From assembly GCA_020633725.1 (NCBI GenBank), contig JACKDC010000001.1, forward strand, positions 496,001-560,000: a DNA stretch of 64,000 bases, read 5' to 3'. A program made the position numbers and the translations under genes. Source of the stretch: Candidatus Latescibacterota bacterium. Its GTDB lineage: Bacteria; Krumholzibacteriota; Krumholzibacteriia; JACNKJ01. Below are positions 16,689-25,327 of the stretch, piece after piece (the stretch's first letter is position 1; every line of letters starts with the position of its first letter). The notes beneath the pieces were generated by a model. It was given only the letters and a program-made list of their open reading frames with translations. It was not told where the DNA came from and ran no database searches.

Positions 16689-17710
16689 TGCTCGTCGACC
16701 GCGTGGTGATCCGTGTGCGCAGCGGTCGCGGAGGCGACGGCTGCGTGGCCTTTCGGCGCGAGAAGTTCGTGCCGCGCGGCGGGCCGTCGGGGGGCGATGG
16801 CGGCCGCGGCGGCGACGTCGTGCTCGAGGTCGATCCCCGCATGCACACGCTGCTCGACCTGCGCTACCGCAACAGCTATCAGGCCGAGAACGGCCGCCCG
16901 GGCCAGGGCTCGGAGAAGAGCGGCAAGAGCGGGCAGGACGCCGTCGTCCCCGTGCCGCCCGGCACGGTGGTCCGCGACGTGGAGGAGGACGCGGTCCTCG
17001 GCGACCTGGTGGAGCCGGGCCAGCGCCTGCTCGTGGCGAAGGGCGGCAAGGGGGGCCACGGCAACGCGCGCTTCAAGAGCTCCATCCACCAGGCGCCGCA
17101 GAAGTTCACGCCGGGCGGTGCGGCCGAGGAGCTGACCCTGGAGCTCGAGCTGAAGCTCATCGCCGACGTGGGCCTGGTCGGCCTGCCCAACGCGGGCAAG
17201 TCGACGCTGCTGGCCTCGCTCTCCGACGCCCGTCCCAAGATCGCCGACTACCCCTTCACCACGCTCGAGCCGAACCTCGGCCTCGTGCGCACGTCCCAGT
17301 ACCGCAGCCTGGTGATGGCCGACGTCCCCGGCCTCATCGAGGGCGCCAGCGACGGCAGGGGACTGGGCAAGGAGTTCCTGCGGCACGTCGAGCGCTGCCG
17401 CGTGTTGCTGGTGCTGGTGGACGGCAGCGCGGACGACCCCCTGGCCGACTACCTGACCCTGCTCGGCGAGCTCGAAGCCCACGAACCCGCCCTGCTCGAG
17501 AAGGAGCGCCTCTTCGTGCTGAGCAAGCTGGACCTGCTCGGCGGCGAGACGCCGCCCCGCCCGTCCGGGCTCGAGGAGCGCGTGGGCTACCTCGCCATCA
17601 GCGCGGTGACCGGCGCCGGCCTGGACGCGCTGCGTCACGTGCTGGATCGCCACGTCACCCCGCCCGGGGAGGGCGACCGCCCCGGCCACTCCCCGATCCC
17701 CACCCTCTGA
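16688..17710 (+). CDS. obg: GTPase Obg/CgtA
   Basis: 340 residues; the ATG shares its A with the upstream TGA. N-terminal glycine-rich Obg fold (residues 1-158: RSGRGGDGCVAFRREKFVPRG, GGPSGGDGGRGGDVVL), then a G domain with G1 GLPNAGKST (about 165-173), switch motif YPFTTLEPNLG, DVPGLIEGA and SKLD. It binds the large ribosomal subunit and acts in ribosome assembly and growth control. The C-terminal OCT domain present in some homologues is missing. Confidence 0.97.
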   Translation: MLVDRVVIRVRSGRGGDGCVAFRREKFVPRGGPSGGDGGRGGDVVLEVDPRMHTLLDLRYRNSYQAENGRPGQGSEKSGKSGQDAVVPVPPGTVVRDVEEDAVLGDLVEPGQRLLVAKGGKGGHGNARFKSSIHQAPQKFTPGGAAEELTLELELKLIADVGLVGLPNAGKSTLLASLSDARPKIADYPFTTLEPNLGLVRTSQYRSLVMADVPGLIEGASDGRGLGKEFLRHVERCRVLLVLVDGSADDPLADYLTLLGELEAHEPALLEKERLFVLSKLDLLGGETPPRPSGLEERVGYLAISAVTGAGLDALRHVLDRHVTPPGEGDRPGHSPIPTL

Positions 17711-17711
17711 G

Positions 17712-18611
17712 ATGACGCCCCTGCGCATCGCGCTCTCCGGCGCCAGCGGCATGCTGGGCGGCGCGCTGCTGACCGCGCTGGCGGCCGACGGCCACACCCT
17801 GACCCGCCTGCTGCGCCGCGCACCGCGCGGCCCCGGCGAGCTCCGCTGGGACCCCGCCCGCGGCGACCTGGACGCCGCCGCGCTCGAGGGTCTGGACGCC
17901 GTGATCCACCTGTCGGGGGAGAACATCGCCGCCGGCCGCTGGAACGCCGCGCGCAAGGCGCGCCTGCGGACGAGCCGCGTCGGCAGCAGCGCCCTCCTCG
18001 CCAGCCGCCTGGCGACCTGCGCGCGCCCGCCGCGGGCGCTGCTCTGCGCCTCGGCCGTCGGCTTCTACGGCGACCGCGGCGACGAGCGCCTCGACGAGGG
18101 CAGCGCCGCGGGCCAGGGCTTCTTCCCGGCGCTGTGCCGGGACTGGGAGGCGGCCGCGTCGCCCGCCGCCGCCGCGGGGATCCGCGTCGTCCACCTGCGC
18201 TTCGGCGTCTTGCTGGGGGCCGAAGGCGGCGCGCTGGGCCGCATGCTGCCGATCTTCCGCCTGGGCCTGGGCGGTCCGCTGGGCAGCGGCCGGCAGTGGC
18301 TGAGCTGGCTGTCCCTGGAGGACGCGACGCGCGCCGTCCGCTTCGCGCTCGCGAACGAATCCCTCGCCGGGCCGGTGAACCTGGTCTCGCCGGCTCCCGT
18401 GCGCCAGCGTGACTTCGCGCGGGCGCTGGGCCGCGCGCTGCACCGCCCCGCCCTGCTCCCCGCGCCGGCCTTCGCGCTGCGCCTGCTCCTGGGCGAGATG
18501 GCCGACGCGGCCCTGCTGGCCAGCGCCGCCGTCCATCCGGGGCGGTTGGAGGCCGCAGGCTTCACGTGGCGGCACCCCCGCCTGGACGACGCGCTGGCGG
18601 ACGTCCTCTAG
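17712..18611 (+). CDS. TIGR01777-family NAD-dependent epimerase
   Basis: 299 residues, one base after the obg stop. Extended short-chain dehydrogenase with the nucleotide-binding GASGMLGGAL at the N-terminus, the family hallmark VIHLSGENIAAGRW, CASAVGFYGDRGDE and a C-terminal DUF1731 region (PAFALRLLLGEMADAALLAS followed by RLEAAGFTWRHP). The physiological reaction of this family is unknown; it is often called SulA/YfcH-like. Confidence 0.92.
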   Translation: MTPLRIALSGASGMLGGALLTALAADGHTLTRLLRRAPRGPGELRWDPARGDLDAAALEGLDAVIHLSGENIAAGRWNAARKARLRTSRVGSSALLASRLATCARPPRALLCASAVGFYGDRGDERLDEGSAAGQGFFPALCRDWEAAASPAAAAGIRVVHLRFGVLLGAEGGALGRMLPIFRLGLGGPLGSGRQWLSWLSLEDATRAVRFALANESLAGPVNLVSPAPVRQRDFARALGRALHRPALLPAPAFALRLLLGEMADAALLASAAVHPGRLEAAGFTWRHPRLDDALADVL

Positions 18612-18779
18612 TCGCTCGCCCGTCCACGGCGTTGTCACGGGCCGGCGAAACCGACGCCGCCGTTGTCGCTCCGACCTCGACGCCGCCTCGACGGATCCGC
18701 CCAAGCCCATGCCACGACGCGCGATGCCGATCCTGGCGTCGCCGGCGCAGCGCTTGCGCTGTCCGGCCGGAGGTGTGCC

Positions 18780-19847
18780 CTGCATCCGGACGTCGATCAA
18801 CTCGAGCTCTCCCAGCGCCTGCTCTACCAGCCGGCGCGCCTCGCCGAACTGGTGGCCCTGGGGACGCCGCCGCCCCGCTGGCTGGAAATCCTGCGCCGCG
18901 AGCCCGCGCCGCAGGACCTGCCGTCGCCCGGGGTGCTGCGCGGCCAGGCGGAGACCTGCCGGCGGCTCGACATCCGCGTGAGCCCCTTCGGGGGCGCGGA
19001 CTACCCCGCCGCCCTGGGACAGCTCCCCGATCCGCCGCCGCTGCTCTACTACCGCGGGCGGCTGCCTGGCGAGGGCGAGCCGCTGCTGGCGATCGTAGGC
19101 AGCCGTCGGGCCAGCGGACAGGGGCTGGAGATGGCGCGGCGGCTCGGGCGCGCGGCCGCCGCGGCGGGACGGCCCGTGGTCAGCGGGCTCGCCCGGGGCA
19201 TCGACCAGGCCGCCCAGCGCGGCAGCCTGGAGCAGGGGCCCAGCTGGGGCGTCCTGGGCTGCGGGCTCGACCGGGTCTATCCGCCCGAGGCGGGCGCGCT
19301 GGCCGAGGCGGTGGTGGCAGCCGGCGGACTCCTCAGCGAGTTCCCGCCGGGCGCGCCGCCGCTGCCCTTCCACTTTCCGCGGCGCAACCGGCTGATCGCG
19401 GCGCTGGGGGTGGCGCTCGTGGTGGTGGAGGCGGGGTCGCGCAGCGGCGCGCTGCATACGGCGCGCGAGAGCCAGGCCCTGGGCCGGGAACTGGGCGCGG
19501 TGCCCGCCAGTCCACTCAATCCCTCGGCGGGCGGGAGCAACCGCCTGCTCGCCGAGGGCTGCCACCTGCTGCTGGGTCCCGAGGACCTGCCGGTGCTCTG
19601 GGGCGAGTCGGCGGGGCCGGGGCACGCGAACGGCGAGACCTGGACGCCCGCGCGCTGCGCGCGCGAGGGCGTGCTGGACGCCGAGCGCCTCTCGGCGCGC
19701 AGCGGCTGGCTCATCACCGAGACCCTGGAACGGCTGGCCGACTGGGAGCGCGAGGGCGCGGTGGAACGTCTGGGCGGCGGGCGCTTTCGCGTGACCGATG
19801 CCGCCGCGCCGGCGGCGACGATTGATGGCGGGCCGCGCGTGGACTAG
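18780..19847 (+). CDS. dprA: DNA-processing protein DprA, probable CTG start
   Basis: About 355 residues. The Rossmann-fold core shows IVGSRRASGQGLEMA, SGLARGIDQAAQRGSL, GCGLDRVYPPE, LLSEFPPG, FPRRNRLIAALG and VVEAGSRSGALHTA, all DprA signatures. DprA loads RecA on incoming single strands during natural transformation, consistent with the type IV pilus locus nearby. A C-terminal winged-helix segment follows (about 280-340). The start is uncertain: the first canonical codon (TTG 18663) has no ribosome site, whereas CTG at 18780 follows GGAGG (18769-18773) at 6 bases. The next GTG (about 18846) would cut off the first 20 residues. Confidence 0.9.
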   Translation: MHPDVDQLELSQRLLYQPARLAELVALGTPPPRWLEILRREPAPQDLPSPGVLRGQAETCRRLDIRVSPFGGADYPAALGQLPDPPPLLYYRGRLPGEGEPLLAIVGSRRASGQGLEMARRLGRAAAAAGRPVVSGLARGIDQAAQRGSLEQGPSWGVLGCGLDRVYPPEAGALAEAVVAAGGLLSEFPPGAPPLPFHFPRRNRLIAALGVALVVVEAGSRSGALHTARESQALGRELGAVPASPLNPSAGGSNRLLAEGCHLLLGPEDLPVLWGESAGPGHANGETWTPARCAREGVLDAERLSARSGWLITETLERLADWEREGAVERLGGGRFRVTDAAAPAATIDGGPRVD

Positions 19848-19850
19848 ACT
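19822..19850 (+). promoter_or_regulatory. Sigma-70 promoter of lpxL, leaderless arrangement
   Basis: TTGATG (19822-19827), 17 bp, TAGACT (19845-19850). Only 8 bases separate the -10 from the ATG at 19859, so transcription should start within a base or two of the start codon. The -35 lies inside the 3' end of dprA. Confidence 0.6.
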
Positions 19851-19858
19851 GCGACACC

Positions 19859-20779
19859 ATGCGACTCAAGCACCGCATCGAATTCGCGCTGGTGCGCGGC
19901 GGGCTGGCCCTGGGTTCGCTCTTCCCCTGGTCGTGGATCAGCGGGACCGGAGCGCTGATGGGGCGCTTCGCCTTCCACGTGCTGCGCGTCCGCCGCCGCG
20001 TGACGCTCGAGAACCTGCGTCTGGCCCTGGGCGAGCGCACGACCGAGGCCGAGCGCCGGCGCATCGCCGCGGACTGCTACGCGCAGTTCGGCCGCAGCTA
20101 CTGGGAGTACTTCGCCCTGCCCGCCTTTCGACGCCGCCGCGTGCTCGAGCGCGTGGACTACAGCGGCCTCGAGCATCTGGAGGCGGCGCGCGCAGCCGGC
20201 AAGGGCGTGCTCTTCCTCGCAGCGCACTTCGGCAACTGGGAGCTGCTGGCGCTGGCGACGCAGGCGCTGGGCCTGCCGGTGCACCTGCTGGTGGGCGACC
20301 TCGCCAACCCGGGCGTGGACGCGGCCATGAACGACCTGCGCCGCTCGCTCGGCTTTCCGGTGGAGCACCGGGGCATGGGCCTGCGCGCGGTGATGAAGGC
20401 GCTGCGCGCGGGACACGGCGTGGGGGTGCAGGGCGACCAGGAGGCGCGCTGGCACGGGATCGTCGTGCCCTTCTTCGGCATGGAGAGTCTCACGCATCCG
20501 GGCTCGGCCTACCTCAGCCTGGCCACGGGCGCGCCCATCCTGCCGAGCTTCCTGGTGCGCGAGGGCAAGCGCTTCCGCGTGATCTTCGACGCCCCGCTCT
20601 GGCCCGAGGGCAAGCCCACGGACGCGGCGGTGCTCGCGCTCACGGCCGCGCACACCGCGCGTCTGGAGGCGGTGGTGCGTCGCCATCCGGAGCACTGGTT
20701 CTGGCTGCACAAGCGCTGGAAGCGCGCGCCGCGCGGGGAGGACGGCCTCCCGCGGCGCGTGGCGCAGGCGGCGAACTAG
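19859..20779 (+). CDS. Lipid A biosynthesis acyltransferase, LpxL/HtrB family
   Basis: 306 residues. N-terminal membrane anchor (LALGSLFPWSWISGTGALMG), then the acyltransferase HX4D/E motif as AAHFGNWELLA (about residues 121-131) and the downstream MESLTHPGSAYLSLATGAPILPSF. It adds a secondary acyl chain to lipid A precursors at the inner membrane. No Shine-Dalgarno sequence is present; the promoter geometry suggests a leaderless message. Its TAG stop overlaps the TAG stop of the convergent DUF3467 gene in a shared CTAG. Confidence 0.9.
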   Translation: MRLKHRIEFALVRGGLALGSLFPWSWISGTGALMGRFAFHVLRVRRRVTLENLRLALGERTTEAERRRIAADCYAQFGRSYWEYFALPAFRRRRVLERVDYSGLEHLEAARAAGKGVLFLAAHFGNWELLALATQALGLPVHLLVGDLANPGVDAAMNDLRRSLGFPVEHRGMGLRAVMKALRAGHGVGVQGDQEARWHGIVVPFFGMESLTHPGSAYLSLATGAPILPSFLVREGKRFRVIFDAPLWPEGKPTDAAVLALTAAHTARLEAVVRRHPEHWFWLHKRWKRAPRGEDGLPRRVAQAAN

Positions 20780-21084
20780 GCGCGGCCGGGCTCCGAGAAG
20801 CCCGCGGACGGCGTCTGGTTGCCCGGCTCGGGCAGCGCGCCGTGCAGTTCCTCGTAGCGCTGGACGTGCTGCTGCAGGCCGCGCAGCAGGGCCTTCACGT
20901 TGGCCGGCGCCATGATGACCCGCGCGTGCACCTGGGCCTTGGGCCGGCCGGGCATCAGGCGGGCGAAGTCCAGGATGAACTCGTTGCTGGACTGGTTCAC
21001 GAGCGTGATGTTCGCGTAGTGCTCGTCGGCGTCGCCGAGATCGATCTCGATGCGGGTCGTGGCGGGCTGCTTGGGGTCGGCCAT
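20776..21084 (-). CDS. DUF3467 family protein
   Basis: 102 residues from the ATG at 21084, with GAGGAC upstream on the minus strand. It contains the family motifs ADEHYANITLVNQSSNEFILDF and the RVIMAP...VKALL...LQQHVQRYEELHG segment that define DUF3467, a small bacterial and archaeal protein of unknown role. No membrane segment or signal peptide. Divergent from hldE, with about 170 bases between the starts. Confidence 0.9.
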   Translation of the reverse strand: MADPKQPATTRIEIDLGDADEHYANITLVNQSSNEFILDFARLMPGRPKAQVHARVIMAPANVKALLRGLQQHVQRYEELHGALPEPGNQTPSAGFSEPGRA

Positions 21085-21169
21085 GGCGTCCTCGTTCCTG
21101 CGTGTGCGTGGCGGTTGGGGCCTTCCGCGCCATGTAAGCACGCGCTTTCGGGCGGCGCCAGCCCCTTTC

Positions 21170-21198
21170 TTGACACCCCGGGGGGCCGGTGATACTTT
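21170..21198 (+). promoter_or_regulatory. Sigma-70 promoter of hldE
   Basis: Perfect -35 TTGACA (21170-21175), 17 bp, then TACTTT (21193-21198) with an upstream TG (extended -10). The -10 reads TACTTTG, which also fits the TAnnTTTG form known from Bacteroidetes. The sequence TTTGCGGCC is repeated directly 14 bp apart (21196-21204, 21210-21218) across the expected start site. Confidence 0.7.
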
Positions 21199-21253
21199 GC
21201 GGCCACTCTTTTGCGGCCCTCCGCGCCGAGCCGGCGCACGCCCCCGAGGAAGC

Positions 21254-22768
21254 ATGGATTCGCAGTCTCCCAGCCTGGATCGACTCCGCCGGCTCCTGGA
21301 CGGCATGCAGGGCCTGCCGGTGCTGGTCCTCGGCGATCTCATGCTCGACGTCTACCTCAAGGGCTCGGTGGAGCGCATCAGCCCCGAGGGGCCGGTGCCG
21401 GTGGTGGCCGTGCGGGAGCGGGAGCATCGGCTGGGCGGTGCCGCCAACGTGGCGCGCAACGTCGCGGCGCTGGGGGGACGGCCGCGTCTCCTGGGGATTC
21501 GCGGCGACGACGAGGCCGGCGTCCAGCTGGCGGCCACCCTCGAAGCGCACGGCATCCCGGCGGGCGACCTGGTGGTGGATCCCGCGCGGCCCAGCACGGT
21601 GAAGACGCGCATCCTCGGCGCGGGGCAGCAGATCTGCCGCGTGGACGACGAGGATCGCCGTCCGGCCGCGGGGGACGTCCTCGCCGCGCTCGAAGCGCGC
21701 GCCGCCGCCCTCGTGGCCGAGTGCCGCGCCGTCGTGCTCTCCGACTACGGCAAGGGGGTGCTGGTGGACGCCCTCGTGGCCGCGGTCGTACGGGCCGCCG
21801 CCGCGCGCGGGGTGCCCGTGGTGGTGGATCCCAAGGAGGGCCACTTCGCCGCCTACCGCGGCGTGGATCTCGTCACCCCGAACAAGGCCGAGGCCGGCGG
21901 CTCCTTCGGGCTGCCGATCCGCAGCGACGACGACGTGGAGCGCGTGGGGCGCGGCCTCCTGGAACGCCTCGGCGTGAAGGCGCTGATGATCACCCTCGGC
22001 GAGGGCGGCATCGCCCTGTTCACGCCGGGGGCCGAGCAGCGTCGCTTTCCCGCGAAGGCGCGGCGCGTCTACGACGTCACCGGCGCCGGGGACACCGTCG
22101 TGGCCACGCTCGCGCTGGCGCTCGCCGCCGGCGCGGGGCTCGACGAGGGCGCCGTGCTGGCCAACCACGCGGCGGGCCTGGTCGTGGCCGAGGTGGGCAC
22201 GGCCGCCGTGCGCCCCGAGCAGCTGCTGGCGGCCGTGCTGGACGAACGCCTGCGCGAACCCGAGCAGGACGGCCGCGAGGCCCTGATCCTCAGCCGCGAG
22301 GAGGCCGCCGCCTGGGCCGCCCGCGCCCGGGAACGCGGACAGCGCGTGGTCTTCACCAACGGCTGCTTCGACATTCTCCACGAAGGGCATCGCACCCTGC
22401 TGGCCGAGGCGGCCGAGCAGGGCGAGCTGCTGCTCGTGGGTCTGAACGGCGATGCCTCGGTGCGTCGCCTCAAGGGCGAGAGCCGGCCCGTCCACGGCGA
22501 GGACGATCGCGCGCGCCTGCTGGCGCACCTGCGCTCGGTGGACGCGGTGTCCGTCTTCGACGAGGACACGCCGCTCGAGCTGATCCGCGCCGTGCGCCCG
22601 GCGGTGCTCGTCAAGGGCGACGAGTACGCCGAGGACGCGATCGTCGGCGCGGCCGAGGTGAAGGGCTGGGGCGGGCGCGTGCACCGCGTGGGCATGCTGC
22701 CCGGCCATTCGACGACCCGCAGTCTACGGAACGAGAAAGAGGGGAGCGCCCGCGGTCCCGCCCGCTGA
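21254..22768 (+). CDS. hldE: Bifunctional heptose-7-phosphate kinase/heptose-1-phosphate adenylyltransferase
   Basis: 504 residues from the ATG at 21254. N-terminal PfkB/ribokinase domain (about 1-330): DLMLDVYLKG, RLGGAANVARNVAALGG, VLSDYGKG and the catalytic VTGAGDTVVATLALAL. C-terminal nucleotidyltransferase domain (about 355-490): VFTNGCFDILHEGHRTLL and the GLNGDASVRRLKG loop. It makes ADP-heptose for the inner core of lipopolysaccharide. The fusion order is the same as in E. coli HldE. Confidence 0.96.
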   Translation: MDSQSPSLDRLRRLLDGMQGLPVLVLGDLMLDVYLKGSVERISPEGPVPVVAVREREHRLGGAANVARNVAALGGRPRLLGIRGDDEAGVQLAATLEAHGIPAGDLVVDPARPSTVKTRILGAGQQICRVDDEDRRPAAGDVLAALEARAAALVAECRAVVLSDYGKGVLVDALVAAVVRAAAARGVPVVVDPKEGHFAAYRGVDLVTPNKAEAGGSFGLPIRSDDDVERVGRGLLERLGVKALMITLGEGGIALFTPGAEQRRFPAKARRVYDVTGAGDTVVATLALALAAGAGLDEGAVLANHAAGLVVAEVGTAAVRPEQLLAAVLDERLREPEQDGREALILSREEAAAWAARARERGQRVVFTNGCFDILHEGHRTLLAEAAEQGELLLVGLNGDASVRRLKGESRPVHGEDDRARLLAHLRSVDAVSVFDEDTPLELIRAVRPAVLVKGDEYAEDAIVGAAEVKGWGGRVHRVGMLPGHSTTRSLRNEKEGSARGPAR

Positions 22769-22811
22769 CCCGTCGGCGGCGCCGCGCGCGCTCACAGCGG
22801 AGGAGTGCTGT

Positions 22812-23951
22812 GTGAAGATTCACGAGTATCAGGCCAAGGAGCTGTTCCGCCGGCAGGGCATTCCCGTGCCCGACGGCCACGTCGTGCGCACGCCCGAGGA
22901 GGCGAAGGAGCGCGCGCGCGAACTGGGCGGCATGGTGGTGGTGAAGGCGCAGGTGCTGGTGGGCGGCCGCGGCAAGGCCGGCGGCGTCAAGCTCGCCGGC
23001 AGCTACGACGAGGCCCGCGACAAGGCCGACCAGATCCTGGGCATGGAGATCAAGGGCCTCACGGTGAAGCGGCTGCTGGTGACACGGGCCGTGGACATCA
23101 AGGCCGAGTACTACCTGGGCATCGTGCAGGATCGCGCGGCCCAGCGGGCCACGCTGATGGTCTCGGCGGCGGGCGGCATGGACATCGAGGAGGTGGCCAG
23201 CTCCGCCCCCGAGCAGATCATCAAGCACAGCATCGACCCGGTGGCCGGGCTGACCGCCTACGAGGCGCGGCGCGTGGCCTTCCGCGTGGCCACGGGGCGC
23301 GTGGCGCTCAGGATGGCCGACATCCTGCAGCGGCTCTGGGCGGCCTATCGCGACGCCGACGCCAACCTCGCCGAGATCAACCCGCTGGTGGAAACGCCCA
23401 CCGGCGAGGTCTGGGCGGTGGACGGCAAGATGGTCCTCGACGACAACGCCCTCTACCGTCAGAACGAGATCGCCGGCTGGCGCGATCCGGCGGAGACCAC
23501 GCCCGAAGAGGACGAGGCCCGCGTGGCCGGCCTGAGCTTCGTGAAGCTCGAGGGCGACGTGGGCTGCCTGGTCAACGGCGCCGGCCTGGCCATGGCCACG
23601 ATGGACCTGGTGAAGCACTACGGCGGGCAGCCGGCCAACTTCCTGGACATCGGCGGCAGCTCGAATCCGGACAAGGTGGTGAAGGCGCTCGAGATCATCA
23701 CGCGCGATCGCAACGTGAAGGCGATCCTCTTCAACATCTTCGGCGGCATCACCCGCTGCGACGACGTGGCCCGCGGCATCATCGCGGCCAAGAGCAAGAT
23801 GGACCTGAAGCTGCCGGTGGTGGTGCGCCTGGTGGGCACCAACGAGGCCGAGGCCAAGCAGCTGCTGGCCGCCACGGAGCTCGTCGGCGCGGACAGCATG
23901 GACGAGGCGGTCCAGAAGGCGATCGCCCTGGCTCGGGGGGAAGCGGCGTGA
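22812..23951 (+). CDS. sucC: Succinyl-CoA ligase (ADP-forming) subunit beta
   Basis: 379 residues; GTG start with GGAGGAG upstream. ATP-grasp domain: KIHEYQAKELFRRQGIPVP, VKAQVLVGGRGKAGGVKLA, then EINPLVET, and the C-terminal ligase portion with NGAGLAMATMDL, NFLDIGGSSNP and FNIFGGITRCD. Forms the citric acid cycle succinyl-CoA synthetase with sucD, which it overlaps by GTGA. Confidence 0.97.
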   Translation: MKIHEYQAKELFRRQGIPVPDGHVVRTPEEAKERARELGGMVVVKAQVLVGGRGKAGGVKLAGSYDEARDKADQILGMEIKGLTVKRLLVTRAVDIKAEYYLGIVQDRAAQRATLMVSAAGGMDIEEVASSAPEQIIKHSIDPVAGLTAYEARRVAFRVATGRVALRMADILQRLWAAYRDADANLAEINPLVETPTGEVWAVDGKMVLDDNALYRQNEIAGWRDPAETTPEEDEARVAGLSFVKLEGDVGCLVNGAGLAMATMDLVKHYGGQPANFLDIGGSSNPDKVVKALEIITRDRNVKAILFNIFGGITRCDDVARGIIAAKSKMDLKLPVVVRLVGTNEAEAKQLLAATELVGADSMDEAVQKAIALARGEAA

Positions 23952-24820
23952 GCATCTTCATCGACAACGACACGCGCGTGGTGGTGCAGGGCATCACCGG
24001 GCGCGACGGCGGTTTCCACACCGAGCAGATGCAGGCCTACGGCACGAAGATCGTGGCCGGCGTGACGCCGGGCAAGGGCGGCCAGGAAGCCTACGGCGTG
24101 CCGGTCTACGACACGGTGGCCGAGGCGGTCGAGCAGGCGGGCGCGAACACGAGCGTGATCTTCGTCCCCGCGAGCGTCGCGGCGGACGCGGTGCTCGAGT
24201 CCGTGGCCGCGGGGGTGCAGACGGTGGTCTGCATCACCGAGGGGATTCCCGTGCGCGACATGAACGCGGTCATGCCGCGGGTGCGCGCGGCCGGCGTGCG
24301 CCTGATCGGTCCCAACTGCCCCGGCGCCATCACGCCCGGGCAGTGCAAGGTGGGCATCATGCCCGGGAGCATCGTCAAGCCGGGCCGCGTGGGCCTGGTG
24401 AGCCGCTCGGGCACGTTGACCTACGAGGTCGTCTACCACCTGACGCAGGCGGGGCTGGGCCAGTCCACCTGCATCGGCATCGGCGGCGACCCGGTGATCG
24501 GGACCAACTTCATCGACTGCCTCGCGGGCTTCCAGGCTGACCCGGAGACCGAGGCCGTGGTGATGATCGGCGAGATCGGCGGCACCGACGAGGAGGAGGC
24601 CGCGACCTTCATCAAGGAGCGGATGGACATCCCCGTGGTGGCCTTCATCGCCGGCCAGACGGCGCCTCCCGGCAAGCGGATGGGCCACGCCGGCGCCATC
24701 ATCGCCGGGGGCTCGGGCACCGCGGCGGACAAGATCGCCAGCCTCCAGGCGGCGGGCGTGCCCGTGGCCGAGATCCCGAGCCGCATCGTGCCCTTGCTCA
24801 GCGAGATCTACAAACCCTAG
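23948..24820 (+). CDS. sucD: Succinyl-CoA ligase (ADP-forming) subunit alpha
   Basis: 290 residues, GTG start coupled to sucC. CoA-binding Rossmann domain: VVVQGITGRDG, GTKIVAGVTPGKGG, VFVPASVAADA. GPNCPGAITPG and the phosphohistidine loop KRMGHAGAI (His247) are present. Catalyses the substrate-level phosphorylation step with SucC. A 21-base gap leads into ndk, which can use the nucleotide triphosphate formed. Confidence 0.97.
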   Translation: MSIFIDNDTRVVVQGITGRDGGFHTEQMQAYGTKIVAGVTPGKGGQEAYGVPVYDTVAEAVEQAGANTSVIFVPASVAADAVLESVAAGVQTVVCITEGIPVRDMNAVMPRVRAAGVRLIGPNCPGAITPGQCKVGIMPGSIVKPGRVGLVSRSGTLTYEVVYHLTQAGLGQSTCIGIGGDPVIGTNFIDCLAGFQADPETEAVVMIGEIGGTDEEEAATFIKERMDIPVVAFIAGQTAPPGKRMGHAGAIIAGGSGTAADKIASLQAAGVPVAEIPSRIVPLLSEIYKP

Positions 24821-24841
24821 CGCGCGACGAGGACTGCCGCC

Positions 24842-25243
24842 ATGAGCGAAACCTACCTGATGATCAAGCCGGAGCTGGTGGCCGACCAGGTGATCGGCGA
24901 GATCCTGGCCATGCTGACCGCCAACCGCTTTGCCATCAAGGCCTTGGAGATGAAGCGGCTCAGCGCCGCGCAGGTGCGGGCCTTCTACGCCGAGCACGAG
25001 GGCAAGGGCTTCTACGACGACCTGGTGGCCTACATCAGCGGCGGCCCGGTGGTGGCCGTGCGCCTGGAAAAGGACAACGCGGTCGCGGACCTGCGCACGC
25101 TGGTGGGGGCCACGAACCCGGAGAACGCGTCGCCGGGCACCATCCGCTACCTCTTCGGGCGCAGCCTGCAGAACAACGGGGTCCACGCCAGCGACTCGGA
25201 CGCCTCCGCGGCCCGGGAGCTGGGGATCATCTTCGGGGGCTAG
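24842..25243 (+). CDS. ndk: Nucleoside diphosphate kinase
   Basis: 133 residues, a little shorter than the usual 140. Starts ETYLMIKPELV; the catalytic loop is NNGVHASDSDASA with the phosphohistidine His115, and GATNPENASPGTIR precedes it. Balances NTP pools by phosphate transfer. Directly downstream of sucCD, a recurrent pairing since succinyl-CoA synthetase supplies NTP. Confidence 0.96.
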   Translation: MSETYLMIKPELVADQVIGEILAMLTANRFAIKALEMKRLSAAQVRAFYAEHEGKGFYDDLVAYISGGPVVAVRLEKDNAVADLRTLVGATNPENASPGTIRYLFGRSLQNNGVHASDSDASAARELGIIFGG

Positions 25244-25268
25244 GGCCTTCGCCGAGGCGGCCAAGACC

Positions 25269-25297
25269 TTGACAATGGAGCAGTTCGGTTCTATGAT
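25269..25297 (+). promoter_or_regulatory. Strong sigma-70 promoter of the fatty-acid operon
   Basis: TTGACA (25269-25274), exactly 17 bp, TATGAT (25292-25297): a perfect -35 and five of six bases in the -10. The transcript should start near 25304, about 24 bases before the GTG of the DUF177 gene. It is the best sigma-70 promoter in the window. Confidence 0.88.
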
Positions 25298-25327
25298 GCC
25301 CCCTCTTGTGCGGGCCGTGGGCGTCCC

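Noticed and set aside
19844..22708. Open frame of 954 codons on the minus strand opposite lpxL and hldE
   Set aside because: Antisense shadow; only the short DUF3467 gene in another frame of the minus strand is real there.
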